Below, in pieces: positions 36,168 through 43,888 of a stretch of DNA of 64,000 bases. The position numbers and the translations under genes are program-made. Source of the DNA: Glaciecola sp041380235 (lineage in GTDB: Bacteria; Pseudomonadota; Gammaproteobacteria; Enterobacterales; Alteromonadaceae). The DNA lies in assembly GCF_041380235.1 (NCBI RefSeq), contig NZ_JBGIYY010000008.1:62001-126000 (forward strand), given 5' to 3'. Numbering within the stretch: position 1 is the first letter of the stretch; every line of letters begins with the position of its first letter. Below the pieces are notes generated by a model that was given only the letters and a program-made list of their open reading frames with translations, did not search any database and had not been told where the DNA came from.

Positions 36168-37772
36168 CTAGTGTTTGAAATGGCGCATGCCAGTGAATAC
36201 CATCGCAATATCATTTTCATCCGCAGCGGCGATAACCTCTTCATCACGCATCGAACCGCCGGGCTGAATAATTGCAGTAATTCCTGCGCTTGCTGCAGCG
36301 TCTATGCCATCCCTGAATGGGAAAAAAGCGTCTGATGCCATTACGCATCCCTCCACTTGCAAGTTTTCGTCAGCAGCTTTAATTCCGGCGACCTTTGCGG
36401 AGTAAACACGACTCATTTGTCCGGCACCCACGCCAATTGTTTGCCCGGCTTTGCTGTAAACAATAGCGTTTGATTTGACGTATTTAGCGACTTTCCAGGT
36501 GAACAACAAGTCTTTCAGTTCAGAAGCGTTGGGTGTCCTCTTCGAAACAACTTTTAGATCAGCTTCGTCAATCATGCCAAAATCTCGCTCTTGCACCAGC
36601 ATCCCGCCGTTCACGCGCTTAAAATCATGACCTTCGGTAAGTTGACCTTGCCAATCGCCGCATTCTAAAAGTCGGACGTTTTGCTTTTGCGCTACTACAT
36701 CTTTTGCGGCATCGCTTATCTTTGGAGCGATAATGACTTCAACAAACTGTCGAGAAACAATTTTTTCAGCCGTTTGCGCATCAAGTTCACGATTAAATGC
36801 AATAATGCCGCCAAAAGCCGACGTTGGATCCGTTCTATAGGCTAGCTCATAGGCATCGCCAATTGAGTCACTGATGGCGACGCCACAGGGGTTTGCGTGC
36901 TTTACAATTACGCATGCGGGCTCTTCAAATTCTTTGACGCATTCAAGGGCAGCATCAGTATCTGCAATATTATTAAAAGACAATTCCTTACCTTGTATCT
37001 GAATAGCACTAGCAACTGAAGCTTCTTGAATGTCATGCTCAACATAGAAAGCAGCACTCTGGTGGCTATTCTCACCATATCGGAGTTCTTGTTTTTTCTT
37101 CATTTGCAGATTAAGTGTGCGTGGGAACAAACTATGCTTTAATTCACATGCCTCATCGCAATTGTGTTCCACATTACTAAGCTGTTTGCCCAAATAATCT
37201 GCAATCATTCCCTCATACTGGGCTGTGTGCTCAAAGGCTTTTACTGCAAAATCAAATCGGCGCTTATACGAAACAGAGTTTTCATTATCAGCTAATTCAG
37301 CAGCGACTGCCTGATAGTCATTTGGATCTACAATTATCAACACATCTTTATGGTTTTTAGCCGCTGCTCGCACCATTGTTGGGCCACCAATATCGATATT
37401 TTCAATTGCATCTTCTAAGGTACAATCATCTCTAGCAACCGTAGCCGCGAAGGGGTAAAGATTGACTACAACTAAGTCAATCGGTGCGATCTCATGTTTT
37501 TCCATAATTCGCGCATCAATATCTCGTCGACCTAAAATGCCACCGTGCACTTTTGGATGCAAAGTTTTCACTCTGCCATCCATTATTTCTGGATGACCCG
37601 TATGTTCGCTTACGTCTTTGACTTGCAAACCTGCTTGTCTAAGAAGGCTTGCTGTGCCGCCAGTGGATAATATTTCAACGCCGCTGTTAGCCAGAGTTTG
37701 AGCGAATTCTACGATACCAGTTTTATCAGAAACGCTTAATAATGCGCGTTGAATAGAGGTGTGTTGGTGCAT
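36168..37772 (-). CDS. purH: Bifunctional AICAR transformylase/IMP cyclohydrolase PurH
   Basis: 534 residues from the ATG at 37772 (MHQHTSIQRALLSVSDKTGI); the open frame extends 25 codons upstream through repeat-derived sequence, which is leader. N-terminal MGS-like cyclohydrolase (STGGTASLLRQAGLQV, DGRVKTLHPKVHGGILGRR), then transformylase (NPCGVAI near 315, YRTDPTSAFGGIIAFN, SDAFFPFRDGID near 490). It makes IMP. RTPN at about 411-414 is encoded by a repeat copy. Operon purH-purD. Confidence 0.95.
   Translation of the reverse strand: MHQHTSIQRALLSVSDKTGIVEFAQTLANSGVEILSTGGTASLLRQAGLQVKDVSEHTGHPEIMDGRVKTLHPKVHGGILGRRDIDARIMEKHEIAPIDLVVVNLYPFAATVARDDCTLEDAIENIDIGGPTMVRAAAKNHKDVLIIVDPNDYQAVAAELADNENSVSYKRRFDFAVKAFEHTAQYEGMIADYLGKQLSNVEHNCDEACELKHSLFPRTLNLQMKKKQELRYGENSHQSAAFYVEHDIQEASVASAIQIQGKELSFNNIADTDAALECVKEFEEPACVIVKHANPCGVAISDSIGDAYELAYRTDPTSAFGGIIAFNRELDAQTAEKIVSRQFVEVIIAPKISDAAKDVVAQKQNVRLLECGDWQGQLTEGHDFKRVNGGMLVQERDFGMIDEADLKVVSKRTPNASELKDLLFTWKVAKYVKSNAIVYSKAGQTIGVGAGQMSRVYSAKVAGIKAADENLQVEGCVMASDAFFPFRDGIDAAASAGITAIIQPGGSMRDEEVIAAADENDIAMVFTGMRHFKH
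36528..36540 (-). repeat. Dispersed repeat copy 15 (one mismatch), inside purH
   Basis: Sense strand GAGGACACCCAAC, read as RTPN just before ELKDLLFTWKV, a position where PurH sequences vary. Confidence 0.75.
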
Positions 37773-37802
37773 GACTTTCTCTGTAGCTAATTGGGTAAAA
37801 AG

Positions 37803-37815
37803 TTTGGGTGTCCCC
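37803..37815 (-). repeat. Dispersed repeat copy 16 (one mismatch), purH leader
   Basis: Sense strand GGGGACACCCAAA followed by CTTTTT, 31 bases upstream of the purH ATG. Confidence 0.85.
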
Positions 37816-37879
37816 GAATCAGTTGTATGAGTTTGTGGATGCCACAAAGGCCCATCCGCTTACATTCAGAATTCGTTAG

Positions 37880-37892
37880 TTTGGGTGTCCCC
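37880..37892 (-). repeat. Dispersed repeat copy 17 (one mismatch), fis-purH gap
   Basis: Sense strand GGGGACACCCAAA, same variant as copy 16. It abuts the palindrome CCCCGCTTGGGG-like block on the plus strand. Confidence 0.85.
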
Positions 37893-37911
37893 GCTTGGGG
37901 AGGCATGATAA

Positions 37912-37942
37912 CAAAAAAGAGCGCAATAATGCGCTCTTTTTG
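37912..37942. terminator. Terminator downstream of fis
   Basis: AAAAAGAGCGC, loop AATAAT, GCGCTCTTTTT. Ends the dusB-fis transcript on the minus strand and separates it from purH. Confidence 0.9.
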
Positions 37943-37960
37943 TACTCAAATATCAAGATA

Positions 37961-38254
37961 TCAGCCTAAGCCATATTGCTTTAACTTTTTGCGAAGCGTA
38001 CCGCGGTTAATACCCATAAGATTTGCTGCTCGAGTTTGGTTACCACGAGTATAGGTCATGACTTCTTCTAACAAAGGAGCTTCAATTTCGGCTAACACCA
38101 ATTCATATAAATTATCTATGTCTTGGTTATTTAGTTCTTTCAGATACTTATTAACCGCTTGCTTTACAGATGAGCGCAAGGGCTTTTGTGCCTGAGATTG
38201 TGATGGTGTAGTTACGGTGGTGGTAAACGCTGATGTTAGATTTTGATCAAACAT
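37961..38254 (-). CDS. fis: Nucleoid-associated protein Fis
   Basis: 97 residues. The C-terminal helix-turn-helix GNQTRAANLMGINRGTLRKK and LKQYGLG is the Fis signature; the dimerisation region LYELVLAEIEAPLLEEVM precedes it. It is a growth-phase-regulated DNA-bending protein. It is the second gene of the dusB-fis operon, 33 bases after dusB, as in enterobacteria. Confidence 0.96.
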   Translation of the reverse strand: MFDQNLTSAFTTTVTTPSQSQAQKPLRSSVKQAVNKYLKELNNQDIDNLYELVLAEIEAPLLEEVMTYTRGNQTRAANLMGINRGTLRKKLKQYGLG

Positions 38255-38287
38255 ATTTTCTACTGCTCTCTTATTTAATGCTTAACG

Positions 38288-39292
38288 CTAGGCAACATGA
38301 GTCAGGTCTTGTGACCGTTCATGCAACGATGAAAAATAATCGGTTAATACAGATAGCTGCTCATTGGCATCCTCTATCGCATTAAACGTCCGACGAAACC
38401 CCCTTGTTTCGTCATGGGCAGTGACATACCAACCCACATGCTTACGCGCTATCCTGACGCCTGAAAACTCTCCGTAGAGATCATAAAGACCCTGCATGTG
38501 CGTCAATAGCACTTCGCTCTGTTCTGTCACACTGGGCTTCGCTAAGGTTTCGCCGGTTTCTAAGAAATATTGAATTTGCTTAAAAATCCAAGGATTGCCC
38601 TGTGCTGCTCTACCAATCATGATCCCATCAGCCTGAGTGTAAGCCAGAACTTGCTGTGCCTCATACTCGTTAGTAATATCCCCGTTAGCAATCACAGGAA
38701 TATCGACAGACTGTTTAATGGCTTTTATTGTGTCGTATTCAATCCGACCTTTAAACATACAACTACGTGTACGACCATGAACGGCTAGTGACTGAACACC
38801 ACTGCTTTGCGCAATCTGCGCAATTTCAATGCCGTTTTTATTGTCAACATCCCAACCCGTACGAATTTTCAACGTAACGGGCACTTCTACTGCATTAACC
38901 ACCGCATTCAATATGCGGGCGACTAAAGCAGGGTCTTGCAACAATGCTGAACCAGCCAATTTTTTATTGACCTTTTTCGCTGGGCATCCCATGTTGATAT
39001 CGATAATTTGTGCACCATTTTGCACATTAAGCTGAGCCGCTTGAGCCATAAGCTCTGGTTCGCTTCCCGCAATTTGCACGGAACGAATACCAGACTCGCC
39101 CTCGTGGTTCATGCGGTTCATCGATTTCTCGGTTTGCCATACTCTAGGATTACTCGACAGCATCTCTGATACTGCTAAGCCGGCTCCCATTTTTCTGCAC
39201 AGTTCCCGAAAGGGGCGGTCAGTAATACCGGCCATTGGCGCAAGTATCAAATTGTTCGATAATCTGTGTGGACCTATCTGCAATTGACGCAT
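38288..39292 (-). CDS. dusB: tRNA-dihydrouridine synthase B
   Basis: 334 residues. TIM-barrel start LILAPMAGITDRPFRELC, catalytic Cys in NMGCPAKKVNKKLAGSAL near 100, VHGRTRSCMFKG near 168 and DGIMIGRAAQGNPWIF near 228. It reduces uridines in tRNA using FMN and NADPH. It is cotranscribed with fis. Confidence 0.95.
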   Translation of the reverse strand: MRQLQIGPHRLSNNLILAPMAGITDRPFRELCRKMGAGLAVSEMLSSNPRVWQTEKSMNRMNHEGESGIRSVQIAGSEPELMAQAAQLNVQNGAQIIDINMGCPAKKVNKKLAGSALLQDPALVARILNAVVNAVEVPVTLKIRTGWDVDNKNGIEIAQIAQSSGVQSLAVHGRTRSCMFKGRIEYDTIKAIKQSVDIPVIANGDITNEYEAQQVLAYTQADGIMIGRAAQGNPWIFKQIQYFLETGETLAKPSVTEQSEVLLTHMQGLYDLYGEFSGVRIARKHVGWYVTAHDETRGFRRTFNAIEDANEQLSVLTDYFSSLHERSQDLTHVA

Positions 39293-39329
39293 GTTTAATG
39301 TACCGCTTTTGACGACCCTTCTTTAGGGC

Positions 39330-39363
39330 GGCGTATACTACTTTTTTTTGACGCACTTGAAAA
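39330..39363 (-). promoter_or_regulatory. Putative dusB-fis promoter with GC-rich discriminator
   Basis: On the minus strand TTTTCA, a 17-base spacer including an A8 tract, TAGTATAC, then CGCCGCCC. A GC-rich discriminator is characteristic of stringently controlled promoters, as known for E. coli fis. Confidence 0.5.
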
Positions 39364-39412
39364 GGTTATTTTTTAAACAAATTAGACAAAAAACTGCTTG
39401 ACTATTTTACTT

Positions 39413-40297
39413 TCAAGAGCTGATGCGACGTCCGACCAGTCTGACCCATTCGCCTTCACAAACTACTTCTTCAAAGTCAAAGTCGGCTTGGTACTTACTA
39501 ACTACTTCGCTAACTTGAGAGACTAAGATGCCTGACATAACCAGGTTGCCGCCTGTCTTACAATAATCTGTTATAACTCTGTGAAGTGCTTTTAGGGGAG
39601 CCGCTAGTATATTTGCTAATACAAGGTCTACCGATGCTTTTGGTTGATGTTCGGGTAGATATAATTTGAGCTTGCTGTCTACCTCGTTGTTTTGTGCATT
39701 TTGCTTACTCGCCAGTAGCGCCTGAGGATCGATATCAATACCAATAACGTTTTTAGCGCCTAATTTCAAAGCGGCCACTGCCAGTATTCCGCTGCCGCAA
39801 CCAAAATCAACGATGTCTTTATTTTCGAGTTGTTGTGAATCTAGCCAACGCAGGCAAAGGGATGTAGTGGGATGGGTGCCCGTGCCAAACGCCAAGCCTG
39901 GGTCCAATTTGACGTTGATTGCCAGTGGATCAGGCGCATCTCTCCAGCTAGGACATATCCACAGACGTTTTCCAAACTGCATGGGATGAAAGTTCACCAT
40001 CCACTCGCGTTCCCATTCTTTGTCTTCGAGCTGGTCTAATGCGTAGTTGAACGTGGTTTTGAACAACGGCAATGATGACAGCGTTGCAATAACCTCCGAC
40101 AAATCAAAATCCGCATCATATAGGCCAATAACTTGTGTATCAGGCCATAATAAAACTTCACCTGGCTTTGGCTCGTAAACAGGTGTGTCTTTTGCATCAA
40201 TAAAGCTTACTGCTTGAGCTTCAAGTTCACTTAGTAAATCACCTATTGCCTCGGCATCAGCGGCTTTTACATTTATTTTTATTTGTTGCCAAGGCAC
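39413..40297 (-). CDS. prmA: Ribosomal protein L11 methyltransferase PrmA, GTG start
   Basis: 294 residues, starting GTG (PWQQIKINVKAADAEAIGDL). Methyltransferase motif I is VDFGCGSGILAVAALKLGA near 163; AFGTGTHPTTSLCLRWL and VLANILAAPLKAL are further PrmA blocks. It trimethylates L11. Its GTG follows the stop of the DUF6435 gene by one base, so the two are coupled. Confidence 0.94.
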   Translation of the reverse strand: MPWQQIKINVKAADAEAIGDLLSELEAQAVSFIDAKDTPVYEPKPGEVLLWPDTQVIGLYDADFDLSEVIATLSSLPLFKTTFNYALDQLEDKEWEREWMVNFHPMQFGKRLWICPSWRDAPDPLAINVKLDPGLAFGTGTHPTTSLCLRWLDSQQLENKDIVDFGCGSGILAVAALKLGAKNVIGIDIDPQALLASKQNAQNNEVDSKLKLYLPEHQPKASVDLVLANILAAPLKALHRVITDYCKTGGNLVMSGILVSQVSEVVSKYQADFDFEEVVCEGEWVRLVGRRISS

Positions 40298-40298
40298 C

Positions 40299-40478
40299 TT
40301 ATTTCTCTTGTTCTTTTTTTAGTGCTTCAATTTGCGCCCATAATGCTTCTGCTTCAGCAGTGAGCATAGAGTATGTTTTTATGTCGCCTTTGCGTTGCGC
40401 AAGCATGGCTTGTTCGAGTTTAATGTCGTAAGTCTTTCTTAGTTTTTTGCTTGGATCTGATTTAAATATCCCGAACAT
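40299..40478 (-). CDS. DUF6435 family small protein (59 aa)
   Basis: Too short for many gene finders. The minus strand has GAGG eight bases before an ATG at 40478. The product starts MFGIFKSDPSKKLRKTYDIK, has QAMLAQRKGDIKTYSMLTAE in the middle and ends in a charged helix. This matches the DUF6435 pattern known to me from Alteromonadales and Vibrio. Function unknown. It precedes prmA by one base. Confidence 0.8.
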   Translation of the reverse strand: MFGIFKSDPSKKLRKTYDIKLEQAMLAQRKGDIKTYSMLTAEAEALWAQIEALKKEQEK

Positions 40479-40489
40479 AATGGAGCCTC

Positions 40490-40858
40490 TTATATTTTCA
40501 GTAATTGATTAACAAAGGATTTGAATGGAGTAGTCATTACTGTCACAGCGTCGGAATTGTTCACCTTATCTGCGGTTTTTATTACATCGTACAAACGATT
40601 AAAGTGAGGATTGTCACCTTGTTCCAAGTTTACCATAATGTTTGCTAAGTTATGATGCTCGTCGCGGCGCTGCAATGCAATCAGCTCTGGTTTAATGTAG
40701 GCTTTCCACTCAGCAAGGTAGCTATCCTGTAGTCGCTCCGGAAAGTATTGCAAGTCTAGGATATCGCGTTCTAAGTTCACGATATCATTGGGCTTATCCA
40801 AAGCGTATCTTAGTAAAAAAAGTTGTATAAAATCGCAGTCATTCACATCAATCATCAC
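40490..40858 (-). CDS. Hypothetical protein (122 aa)
   Basis: An acidic, mostly helical soluble protein beginning MIDVNDCDFIQLFLLRYALD and ending TPFKSFVNQLLKI. No signal peptide, membrane helix or motif is recognised. It lies 11 bases before the DUF6435 gene and so probably shares its transcript with prmA. Its leader (40859-41077) holds three exact repeat copies. Confidence 0.7.
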   Translation of the reverse strand: MMIDVNDCDFIQLFLLRYALDKPNDIVNLERDILDLQYFPERLQDSYLAEWKAYIKPELIALQRRDEHHNLANIMVNLEQGDNPHFNRLYDVIKTADKVNNSDAVTVMTTPFKSFVNQLLKI

Positions 40859-40956
40859 TATCCACTCAAGCTAGTTAGGTTAATAGATTTTATATCTATT
40901 CTGTCCTACATTTAGATTTTATTTGAAAATTTAAAGTTGAGCCGCGAGTGTAAACT

Positions 40957-40969
40957 TTTGGGTGTCCTC
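40957..40969 (-). repeat. Dispersed repeat copy 18 (exact)
   Basis: Sense strand GAGGACACCCAAA for the minus-strand genes. Next to it, 40967-40991 has two CTCAAAACACTC units that look like decayed copies. Confidence 0.9.
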
Positions 40970-41010
40970 AAAACACTCCTCAAAACACTCAAAATAGCTA
41001 GAGACAGGAG

Positions 41011-41023
41011 TTTGGGTGTCCTC
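41011..41023 (-). repeat. Dispersed repeat copy 19 (exact)
   Basis: Same orientation as copies 18 and 20, between the accC terminator and the 122-residue hypothetical. Confidence 0.9.
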
Positions 41024-41047
41024 AGAAAAACCTGCTATAGGAAAAAG

Positions 41048-41060
41048 TTTGGGTGTCCTC
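41048..41060 (-). repeat. Dispersed repeat copy 20 (exact)
   Basis: Preceded on the plus strand by GAAAAAG, the extended consensus also seen at copies 1, 3, 4 and 16. Last copy found in the window. Confidence 0.9.
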
Positions 41061-41077
41061 AAAAAAACCTCAAAAAA

Positions 41078-41102
41078 AACCAGCGCTGGGCTGGTTTTTT
41101 TG
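41078..41102. terminator. Terminator downstream of accC
   Basis: AAACCAGC, short loop GCTGG, GCTGGTTTTTTT. A and T tracts on both sides; on the minus strand it ends aroQ-accB-accC. Confidence 0.85.
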
Positions 41103-41130
41103 GGTGGGTGAAAATACAAAAAGAGGAGGG

Positions 41131-42480
41131 TTAAGTCTTTTCGTTTTCTAGCTTTTTTTCTAGGTAGTGGATGTTGGTGCCACCATTGAAGAAGTTTTCG
41201 TCCTGCAAAATACGTTGCTGCAATGGGATATTGGTTTTAATACCGTCTACCACCAGTTCATTGAGCGCATGACGCATTCTTGTAATCGCTTCTTCGCGGC
41301 TATCACCGTAAGTAATTAGCTTACCAATCATCGAATCGTAGTAGGGCGGAACCGTGTAGCCAGAATAAATATGGGATTCCCAACGCACGCCTAGGCCACC
41401 GGGTGCATGAAACATATTAATTTTGCCTGGACTAGGTATAAAGGTGTTTGGATCCTCGGCATTGATACGACATTCAATGGCGTGGCCATGCACCCTAACT
41501 TGCTCTTGTGAAATCGATAATGGTTGGCCAGCTGCAATGCGCAATTGCTCTTTGATTAAGTCTACCCCGGTCACCATTTCCGTAACCGGATGTTCCACCT
41601 GAATTCGCGTGTTCATTTCAATGAAATAAAATTCGCCGTTTTCATACAGGAACTCAAAGGTGCCGGCGCCGCGGTAATTAATTTCTATGCACGCGCGGCG
41701 GCATCGCTCACCGATTTTGTCACGCATTTGCTGAGAAATACCTGGCGCAGGTGCTTCTTCGACGACTTTTTGATGACGACGCTGCATAGAGCAGTCTCGC
41801 TCACCTAAATGAATCGCGTTACCTTGTCCGTCGGCCAATACTTGAATTTCAACATGACGGGGATTTTCAAGGAATTTTTCCATGTAAACTACGTCATTGT
41901 TAAAGGCCGCACCAGCTTCTTGTTTGGTCGCGCTAATTGCATTTTCGAGTTCATCTTCACTGCGCACAACGCGCATACCTCGACCACCGCCACCGCCTGC
42001 TGCTTTGACGATCATCGGGTATCCGATGCGTTTGGCAATGGTCCGATTTTTTTCCATATCATCGCCGAGCGGTCCATCTGATCCAGGGACACATGGCACG
42101 CCCGCTTTTCGCATAGCGGCGATGGCTGACACTTTGTCACCCATTAAATTAATCGTCGCTGCGGTAGGACCGATAAACACAAATCCGCTTTTTTCCACTG
42201 CTTCTGCAAAATCTGCGTTTTCAGATAAGAAACCATAGCCAGGATGTATCGCAATTGAGTTAGTCACTTCAGCCGCTGCAATGATGCGCGGTATGTTTAA
42301 GTAACTCTCAGACGCGGGTGCCTTACCAATACAAATTGATTCATCGGCTAACAAAACGTGTTTAAGGTTTCGGTCAGCGGTAGAATGCGCTGCCACTGTC
42401 TTAATACCAAGCTCTTTACAAGCGCGCAGTATTCTCAGGGCAATTTCGCCGCGATTGGCGATAAGCACTTTATCTAACAT
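41131..42480 (-). CDS. accC: Acetyl-CoA carboxylase biotin carboxylase
   Basis: 449 residues starting MLDKVLIANRGEIALRILRA. ATP-grasp glycine loop AAGGGGGRGMRVVR near 165; ERDCSMQRRHQKVVEEAPAP near 228; FIEMNTRIQVEHPVTEMVTG near 285. It carboxylates biotin on AccB for fatty-acid synthesis. It follows accB by 15 bases. Confidence 0.96.
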   Translation of the reverse strand: MLDKVLIANRGEIALRILRACKELGIKTVAAHSTADRNLKHVLLADESICIGKAPASESYLNIPRIIAAAEVTNSIAIHPGYGFLSENADFAEAVEKSGFVFIGPTAATINLMGDKVSAIAAMRKAGVPCVPGSDGPLGDDMEKNRTIAKRIGYPMIVKAAGGGGGRGMRVVRSEDELENAISATKQEAGAAFNNDVVYMEKFLENPRHVEIQVLADGQGNAIHLGERDCSMQRRHQKVVEEAPAPGISQQMRDKIGERCRRACIEINYRGAGTFEFLYENGEFYFIEMNTRIQVEHPVTEMVTGVDLIKEQLRIAAGQPLSISQEQVRVHGHAIECRINAEDPNTFIPSPGKINMFHAPGGLGVRWESHIYSGYTVPPYYDSMIGKLITYGDSREEAITRMRHALNELVVDGIKTNIPLQQRILQDENFFNGGTNIHYLEKKLENEKT

Positions 42481-42495
42481 AACAATGCCCTTTTT

Positions 42496-42948
42496 TTATT
42501 CAATAACAAATAACGGCTGGTCAAATTCAATGGCTTCTTGATTACCGACTAAGATCTCTCTCACCACGCCTTCAACTTCTGCTTCGATTTGGTTCATCAT
42601 TTTCATGGCTTCAACAATGCACAATACATCACCTTTTTTAACCGTTTGGCCAACTTCTACAAAGGCTTTTGACTCAGGAGAAGAGGAACGATAGAAAGTA
42701 CCAACCATTGGCGACGTAACCACATGCCCAGAAATGGCTGGTGCTTCGACAGCCGCTGGAGCGGGTGCAGCCGCAGGAGCAGCCTGCATAGGAGCAGCAT
42801 GCATTTGTTGCTGAGGCATATATTGAACAGATTGCGCAGTAGCGCCGCGATGAATACGAACCGACTCTTCACCTTCCGTAATTTCTAATTCTGCTATCCC
42901 TGATTCTTCAACCAATTCGATAAGCTTCTTAATTTTTCTAATATCCAT
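42496..42948 (-). CDS. accB: Biotin carboxyl carrier protein AccB
   Basis: 150 residues. N-terminal MDIRKIKKLIELVEESGIAE, an Ala/Pro-rich linker (about 58-75) and the biotinyl domain with the acceptor Lys in VEAMKMMNQIEAE near 116. It carries carboxybiotin between AccC and the carboxyltransferase. Middle gene of aroQ-accB-accC. Confidence 0.96.
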   Translation of the reverse strand: MDIRKIKKLIELVEESGIAELEITEGEESVRIHRGATAQSVQYMPQQQMHAAPMQAAPAAAPAPAAVEAPAISGHVVTSPMVGTFYRSSSPESKAFVEVGQTVKKGDVLCIVEAMKMMNQIEAEVEGVVREILVGNQEAIEFDQPLFVIE

Positions 42949-42987
42949 GTTGTCGCCCTATTCTTTGTTAGTTGTGCGGTATATGTA

Positions 42988-43413
42988 TTATTTTTTTAAA
43001 AATGCATCAAGTGCAAATTGATAGCCTATCGTCCCTAGGCCAACAATAACGCCCTGCGCGATGTCTGATAAGTAGGAAGTGTGCCGAAAGCTCTCGCGCC
43101 GATAGACATTCGATAGATGCACCTCTATGAATGGAATGTTAGTGCCCAAGAATGCATCGCGAAGCGCAATACTGGTATGCGTATATGCGCCGGGATTAAT
43201 AACGATCCCGTCTACCTTTCCCATATGTCGATGCACACAGTCTATAAGCTCATGCTCTGCATTCGATTGAAAACATGTCAAATGCGCATCACGAACACCG
43301 GCATAAGTAACTAAGGTCCCTTCTATATCTGCAAGCGATTGTGAGCCATATACTTCAGGCTCACGCGTGCCTAATAAGTTTAGGTTTGGACCATTTATTA
43401 ACAATAAATTCAT
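42988..43413 (-). CDS. aroQ: Type II 3-dehydroquinate dehydratase
   Basis: 141 residues. MNLLLINGPNLNLLGTREP opens the protein; the catalytic Tyr is in EVYGSQSL, and INPGAYTHTSIALRDA and IEVHLSNVYRRESFRH supply active-site Asn and His residues. It forms dehydroshikimate in the shikimate pathway. First gene of the acc operon. Confidence 0.95.
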   Translation of the reverse strand: MNLLLINGPNLNLLGTREPEVYGSQSLADIEGTLVTYAGVRDAHLTCFQSNAEHELIDCVHRHMGKVDGIVINPGAYTHTSIALRDAFLGTNIPFIEVHLSNVYRRESFRHTSYLSDIAQGVIVGLGTIGYQFALDAFLKK

Positions 43414-43888
43414 TTAAAATGCGCTTATTTGCTATGAACGAGTTGGTATTGTGCATCTTTTGAAGTAAATATCTTTGTGGACTATTTTTTCTTCAACACA
43501 ACGCTAACAATTCATTTAATTTCGAAAGTTTTGTGAAAATACCATACTTTGTTGTATGTTTTCAGCAAATTACTGGTCTAATCAGCGAAGTTTACGAAAA
43601 TAGTCGAGTAGATGAGCGATTGATATTCACTATTTTTAATTTAGGGTCTGTTTATTTTTTCCATTTGACCAATAATACTTAGCATATCAGTACGTAATCA
43701 ATTGCTTAATTTACCGCGAAGAGCCTAATCTTGGTTTCGCGTTTATATGTATTGGTTGACTAAGAAACATGCCTTTTAGGCTAAAACTCCCTCTACAATA
43801 CTCTCTAAAAGTACTGCTAATGCACTAACATTCAAGTCTATTGACAACACTGCCGATATCAAAGCATGGCAAGATTTAACAATACAAA
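43414..43888. other. 475-base AT-rich intergenic region, divergent
   Basis: Separates aroQ (-) from the diguanylate cyclase (+). A minus-strand TTGAAG (43491-43496), 17-base spacer and GATATT (43468-43473) could drive aroQ. TTGACA at 43841 lacks a good -10. No RNA gene or further repeat is seen. Confidence 0.5.

Noticed and set aside
3880..41060. Repeat set as a CRISPR array
   Set aside because: Spacing is irregular over 37 kb, both orientations occur, copies lie in genes, and no cas genes are present.
40931..41119. 62-codon minus-strand frame with RTPK and EDTQ twice
   Set aside because: It is only the translation of the three intergenic repeat copies and the accC terminator; no gene signals.
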